From contig JAKSXM010000288.1 of NCBI GenBank assembly GCA_022575985.1, positions 6,165,501-6,229,500 on the forward strand: 64,000 bases of DNA, read 5' to 3'. Below are positions 58,317 to 64,000 of this stretch, piece by piece. The notes beneath the pieces are model-generated. The model was not told the DNA's origin, searched no databases, and saw only the letters and a list, made by a program, of their open reading frames with translations. Source of the DNA: Anagrus nilaparvatae. Taxonomy: Eukaryota; Arthropoda; Insecta; Hymenoptera; Mymaridae. Positions within the stretch are counted from its first letter, which is position 1; every line of letters starts with the position of its first letter. Made by a program: the position numbers and the translations under genes.

Positions 58317-59215
58317 CACACAAAAAAATCCTGTATTCCTTGAGCCCGAGCCCCTGTGATGTATACTACCAATATTATCGTGCAGCTCCTCAATTATTTC
58401 CGGGCTGCTGACGCCCAGAAAAATTCAGAAAATAATATCGAGTTAATTCGTGTAAAATGAGGGTAATGTTATAGAGTCAAATTATATTGATTTTTATAGT
58501 GCGCGCTATTAATTAATATTTTTATATTACACTGCATTTAAAATTGACAAAAAATTGATAAAAAGTCTTATTTAATTTAATTTAAATTACAAAACGAGCG
58601 CGTATAACCTAAAAAAGAAATATAATACATGTATAATATTATATATATGTATGCAATTTATTAAAAAGGCAAATTGTTTATGTAAAATATAAATACATTA
58701 CCATCCTGTAAATTATTATTTGAAAGACACATAAAATTTTCATTAAAAAAATCTGTATTTATCAATTTTAATAAGCATGCTTTAATATAGTAGTATTCAC
58801 TTCAGATTCGGAGTTTGTAAATACTATTTTTTTACTCGCGAATATAGGTTCAAAAATCTATTCTATTGCATTGAATCTTTTATTAATCTAAACAATATAT
58901 CTCATTATCACAATGGAACTCATTATTTACTCCATTATCTATAATTGCAAATAAAAAAAATAGTACATAATATACACCAACAGATAAATATTATTACAAC
59001 GTGCGTGCCGGGCGCACGGTACGTATACTATCGTGCTCTCGTATTATCATGCGCATTACTTTTTTAATATTCCGGGCTCAGGCAGCCCGGAAACCGTGCA
59101 TTTTTCTTACGGCACGAAGGTTCACGAGGTCTGAAATCACATGCAACAAAAGCATTGTAATCTGTGGAGCAGTAACCCAGCTTCGGGCTGACGCCGCACG
59201 GGATTTTTTTGTGTG
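58317..59215. mobile_element. 899-bp TA-flanked element with CACACAAAAAAATCC ends
   Basis: The left end CACACAAAAAAATCCTG and right end CGGGATTTTTTTGTGTG are inverted and bounded by TA. Sub-terminal GC-rich blocks (GGGCTGCTGACGCCC on the left; TTCCGGGCTCAGGCAGCCCGG on the right) contrast with an AT-rich body. No transposase; the ORFs of 73-88 codons overlapping the right end lack support. Confidence 0.75.
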
Positions 59216-59639
59216 TATATCTAGAAATGAATACGTTCTAAATAGAATTTTCTGCATAGTAGCATGAGGGAGGCACAATAAGTTATTAAAGAAAAGCAAG
59301 GATTTTAATTATGATAGTTTTCTCATTGTGGTTTTCTTTATACTGATTAAACTGAAACATTATATGTATCTGATGATTCTCTACGAACTAATGAGTTGAA
59401 ATATTAATTGCTTTTATTTTCTGGCATGGAAATGTTGGAAATTTTTAAAAGCAAATGTTTATAAATTTCTCAATAAATTTGGGTTTCCTTTATAGGTTGA
59501 AAAATTACTAGCAAAAGAAATTAAAAATTTTTTCGAGCAAAAATTATGGTTTACTTTTTCTTGATAAACATGAAACATGTGTAAGTGCGAGTGTAAGTGT
59601 ATAATTTGCTCTATAATTTGTGATTATCACCTTTATTAT

Positions 59640-59800
59640 ATATTAAGATTCTAATCCAAATTATTCTGATTCCTCATCTAATTCCCTAAACCTGAATTAT
59701 TCTAAGTCCCAAAATTGAAATTATTCTAAGTCCTATTTAACGACCCTAAAATCGGACATATTTGACCCCCCTCCATATAAACATGTTCCAAATTAAAAGA
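59640..59800. repeat. AACATGTTCC dispersed repeat, fragment
   Basis: Repeated ATTATTCTAAGTCC units followed by GACCCCCCTCC and ATAAACATGTTCC, the same elements in the same order as the right part of the other copies. Confidence 0.5.
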
Positions 59801-61309
59801 CTACTGCGGGGTAAGGTATGGATTAAACATATTAGGTCCCTTAAGTCTTAGGCGAAGTTACCCTGAGCGTGCAAAAAATAAGTTTTGAGAGGTATTCAAT
59901 GTTTGGAGCCTCAAAAAAGCTAAAAATTACGTTTTTCGAAGTTTTGTTACTTCAAAATAAGTTCAAAAATATTAAAAAAAATATTTTCTCGAGTTATTTT
60001 TCAAAACAAAAATTTTGACACGAACCGAGCCCCAATCAAATGATACAGTCTGGAAATACTAATTTTTGATTAAAAAATTCATTTTAACCACCTCTAATGA
60101 ACGCAGGGCCGGGCGGGGGTCGGGGTGCTGACCCTTGGAATCTTATTTTCTCGCTTATTTTTTATCATAAACCATCAAATTGAGCAAATAAATCTTAAAA
60201 TTATGCTGGGGCCAGTAACCATACTTTTTCCCACAGGAGTCTTCTCGGGAGTCTTTAACAAGCAGAAATAAAATGATATAAATTATATTAATTCAAATAG
60301 AAAATTTGTATTAAAATTAATTATTAATGAGAACTAAAAAAAAAATATAATAATAATAATAAAATTGATTATAAATTTGTAATATTGAACATTAAAGGCA
60401 AAAAGTATATTTTTACGTAAGCATAATAAAATTAAAATTCTAAATATAAAATAGAAGTTAGTTAGTTTTAAATTCTAGGTCATCAACAAACACAACTTAC
60501 TTTTAAATAACTAATAATAAAGTATAATATGAGCTTCAAGAAATATTATATTTGTTTAATACTTTTATTGTCTGCCTAACAGATTTAAATTTTTTTCTTT
60601 TTGAGACTTGAAAATTTAATAAATTTTTTTTAAACCTATTTTTTGTTGTAAAATTTTGTTTGTTATGTCATTAAGTTATGGAATTTGTGATGATAAAACT
60701 AATTAAATCCTGACTTAAATATAAATAATATCAAAACAATGAACGCCAAAAGGTCAAAATAAATTTTGATTATAATTCTACTGGGCCCAGATTCTATATT
60801 CATTTCACAGCTTTATCAAATGTGAAAAGTTTTATAAAGTTCAATGTTTTTAGAAAGGCTGTTATTTTGAGAATTAAAAAGAGTACCTTTATGAAGCGAT
60901 AATACTTTAAAAATGCAATAAGGTGCTTTATAACAGCAAATTCAAGTTTTCGCTTATCGTTTTTATCTCGTACCAAACGAAAAGAATGGAGAATCAAGGC
61001 CCTGGGACTGAAATATGTATTTTGTTAGATACAACAAAAAAATATCCAAAAAATTAAACTAAATAATTTTTTTTTTTTTTCATTCTTATGGTATCATGAC
61101 ACGTGCATTGCCAACTAAGTAAAAAAATTATTTTTGTGCATGATTGCAAATAAATTGAAACATAAAGAAAATTGAAAACAATAAATGTTTTTTTTGTCTT
61201 CCTTGGCGTAAAATTTGGCACAGAATTTTTATCACAATATAAAAAAATTATTATTCAAAGGTATCTGTGCATTTCTACGAAAAAATCCTTTTTATGAGCA
61301 CCCAAAATG
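59801..61309. other. AT-rich DNA upstream of Bap170, no exon recognised
   Basis: I looked for an exon ending in the LGGFxK part of an ARID followed by a minus-strand donor and found none. Confidence 0.4.
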
Positions 61310-62360
61310 AAGAAAAAAAAATTTACGAAGCCGCGACTGCCACCATGATTTTCTGGTAGTTTGAACCCTACAGAATGCAAAAAAAAGCGTGAACACGAAA
61401 TCGGCGATGGATGCCAAAAAGATTTTGCCACTTTTATGTCAATAACCGTGTTTTTCGTATCTGAGCTACCTAAAATTTTCAAAATAACTTTTTAGTTAAA
61501 TAAAATCTTTAAAAAATAGGTAAAAAATCTGATTACCAGGGAAAAATCACTCCAGAAGAAAAAAAAACTTTTCTTTTTCCGATGAAATTTAGCCAAGTTA
61601 TCATCAATTTAAGATTTTACTCAAATTCGTCTTAAAAAAGATTGAAGTTCTATATTGAAAAATGCATGTTTCTGAACCTTAAACATGCATTACTCGCTTG
61701 ATTTTCATCGTAAAATAATAATTTTTTTTTTTAAATCGATGCATTTTATCCTGGAAATTCATTTCTTTATGAAAAAAATCATTTTTATCTACCAAATTTC
61801 AATTTTTAGGCCAAAAGCCTTTGAAAACTGTAAGTAGCAAAATTTACTTAACACAGTTTTCGACCTAAAAATTGAAATTTGGTCAATAAAAATGATTTCT
61901 TTCTTGAAGAAATGAATATTCAGGGAAAAATTAATTGATTTAAAAAAAAAAAATTTTTATTTTACGATGAAAATCAAGCGAGTAATGCATGTTTAAGGTT
62001 CAAAAACATGCATTTTTCAATATAGAACTTCAATCTTTTTTAAGACGAATTTGAGTAAAATCTTAAATTGACGATAACTTGGCTAAATTTCATCGGAAAA
62101 AGTTTTTTTTTCTTCTGGAGTGATTTTTCCCTGGCAATCAGATTTTTTACCTATTTTTAAAAAATTTTATTTGCCTAAAAAGTTATTTTGAAAATTTGGG
62201 GTAGCTCAGATACGAAAAACACGGTTATTGACATAAAAGTGGCAAAATCTTTTTGGCATCCATTGCCAATTTCGAGTTAACGCTTTTTTTTGCATTCTGT
62301 AGGGTTCAAACTACCAGAAAATCATGGTGGTAGTCGCGGCCTCGTAAATTTTTTTTTCTT
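61310..62360. mobile_element. 1.05-kb near-perfect palindrome (foldback element)
   Basis: AAGAAAAAAAAATTTACG at 61310 pairs with CGTAAATTTTTTTTTCTT ending at 62360; pairing continues with few mismatches to a loop at about 61838-61852. The arms are each over 500 bases. Characteristic pairs are CATGATTTTCTGGTAGTTTG / CAAACTACCAGAAAATCATG and CATGTTTCTGAACCTTAAAC / GTTTAAGGTTCAAAAACATG. No transposase; the 75-codon ORF is a by-product. Target duplication not seen. Confidence 0.9.
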
Positions 62361-62989
62361 ATTGAATTTAGAAACTTTTTCATTTTCAAAAAAAAAAAAA
62401 AAAAGAGTGAAAATTTTTCTTAAATTAAATTAATAAATTTTCTTTTAATTTTCCAAAATTGTCATTCGAAATTCAAATTTAAGAATCCGTTCAAATAATC
62501 ATTTTATCAAAAAATTATATCTCTTTCAATATATGAACTCTAATTTATACTACTTATTTTTTTATGTCTGACCATTACTTCTGTATCTACTTAAAAAGTT
62601 TTTATCCTGACTTATATATAATTATACATAATAAAGTGCTGAATCATTATTTTCTAATTTTTTTTTAAATTATTTATTTCATACGTGTTTTAATTTATAT
62701 TACCACTATTAATTACATGAAAAAAAATTTTTCATGTTTGTGTAAATGTGTATATGTGTAAGTATGTGAATAAAAATTAAGTAGAAACAGATGAATATGA
62801 AAATTACGTTTATCAAAAGATATTTAACTAGCCAAATCACAGCGCAAAGAGTCAATGAAAAAAGCAATCTACATGTACAATTAAACGTAAATCCAATAAC
62901 CAACTGAAATATCAAAATATAAATATATAGTAAACGTTTAATACTCGATATAAAGCAAGTTAACGAACTTGGACTTAGATAACAATAAT

Positions 62990-63560
62990 TCACAATAATG
63001 AACATGCTGCTTGCTGTACGATGACGATTACGACGACGACGAAAGCAAAATCGTCGACGATTATGTGTAGATGAAAAATGTGTAGAGTCAAAGACACCAG
63101 ATAATAATATACAAAAACACAATTTTTCACGGTCAAATAGCGCATGCGCGCGCACTATTTTGTTATCTTTGGTCTTTTTCAATACATGTGTATAATAGAA
63201 ACACAGCCAGCCAGACATTTTAAAACACAGAACCACGTGCTTTTTGAGATACTAGAGAGAGCCATACTTATGCTATTACATCAACATCAATAATGAGAGT
63301 GAGTCTCTCCTCTCTTGGTGACTATACTCTATACCACCACGTGCTTTTAAACCGTTCACGTTGAGCATATGCACATGTTTCCTCGGTGGAACCAACGACT
63401 AGCTAACGTTTTTGTCTTTCTCTCTCATTTTGGTTCATGACGCTCTTATTGTAACACCTTAGGGTAGGTCATTGCCTGCTTTCTTTTTAGCTCACTCAGA
63501 GTCTCTCTTTCTCTGTCTCTCTACCTCTCATTTTTTTGCTACTCCTGATTCTCTCTCCCC
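62990..63560. promoter_or_regulatory. CpG-, E-box- and CT-rich stretch, possible promoter
   Basis: Composition changes sharply here. There are CGACGACGACG runs (about 63025-63060), GCGCATGCGCGCGC (63141), two CCACGTGCTTTT copies about 105 bases apart (63233, 63338) and a CT-rich block (63497-63535, the complement of GAGA sequences). It could serve the 5' part of Bap170 or a neighbour to the right. No TATA box or start can be assigned. The 175-codon minus-strand ORF across 62709-63236 has no recognisable domain and I do not call it. Confidence 0.3.
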
Positions 63561-64000
63561 CCACTTTACTACCCTCTCATCAAAAATTTGTGTATGAACG
63601 GTATATATAGCTGAGTAGACACCTGAATGTATATTATTGCAAAAATGAATAGATTGTGTATTTATGCATTATGTATTTAAGTTCAGGGTCAAAATATTAT
63701 AACGCAATAGAGCGCAAGCGCTTACTTTTTTTTTTTTTATTAATCACAAGCAGTAAGAATCTGATGAAATATTGGACTATAACAATAATGAATTGCATGC
63801 ATAGTCATTATTTTGTTACTGAAAGAAATACGTCAATAAGTTTTGCTATACCAACAATATTTAGTTTAATAAACAAGGCTTTTATTGATATTTTGTCTAC
63901 ACTATATTTCAATAATATCTAAAAGCTTTTATATCAATTACTTTAATTGCTTTTGAAACAACTTGTGCATAAATTTTAATTTAAAAAATTATTTTAAATT

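Noticed and set aside
62709..63236. 175-codon minus-strand ORF near the right end as Bap170 exon 1 or a separate gene
   Set aside because: No ARID residues, no recognisable domain, Phe/Tyr/Leu-rich tail like chance AT-rich translation; no supported donor leads to the exon at 57351 in the right context.

Overview
The window is strongly AT-rich eukaryotic DNA, with spliced genes using GT-AG introns, a long polyglutamine tract and many small inverted-repeat transposons. The gene content (an ARID2/Bap170-type chromatin subunit, a Cep135-type centriolar coiled-coil protein and a BTB-BACK protein) and the repeat style point to an arthropod, most likely an insect. The ARID2 protein resembles hymenopteran forms, but that is only an impression from memory and no species is claimed.

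Layout: 1-4314 is a foldback-type element with long inverted ends made of a roughly 56-bp tandem repeat. From 4.3 to 28.6 kb I find no certain gene, only transposon remains: a dead non-LTR reverse transcriptase (about 8.94-10.33 kb), TA-flanked MITEs starting CACTGAAAAAA, and a nested and tandem pile of GC-rich Tourist-like MITEs at 16.5-17.6 kb. A weak candidate first exon lies at 14.84 kb. From 28630 to 32612 (+) lie seven exons of a Cep135/TSGA10-family gene whose 5' exons are not visible. A two-exon BTB-BACK gene follows at 33218-34214 (+). Convergent to it, 36539-57351 (-) holds sixteen exons of the Bap170/ARID2 orthologue. They join in frame without a break into 1932 residues, from the middle of the ARID domain to the stop codon. 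The first part of the ARID is missing from the window or hidden in its last 6.6 kb. The 7.4-kb intron at 47.7-55.1 kb is packed with transposons. The right end holds a 0.9-kb TIR element, a 1.05-kb near-perfect palindrome and a CpG- and E-box-bearing, CT-rich stretch that could be a promoter.

The three genes do not form a pathway: one is chromatin remodelling (PBAP complex), one centriole structure, one probably ubiquitin-ligase adaptor function. The most unusual content is the repeat biology: the minisatellite-armed foldback element, the MITE-in-MITE cluster with 3-bp TNA target duplications, the large palindrome, a 5S-rRNA-like SINE fragment and an ORF-carrying TIR element inside the Bap170 intron. 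I did not find a convincing new multi-gene system.
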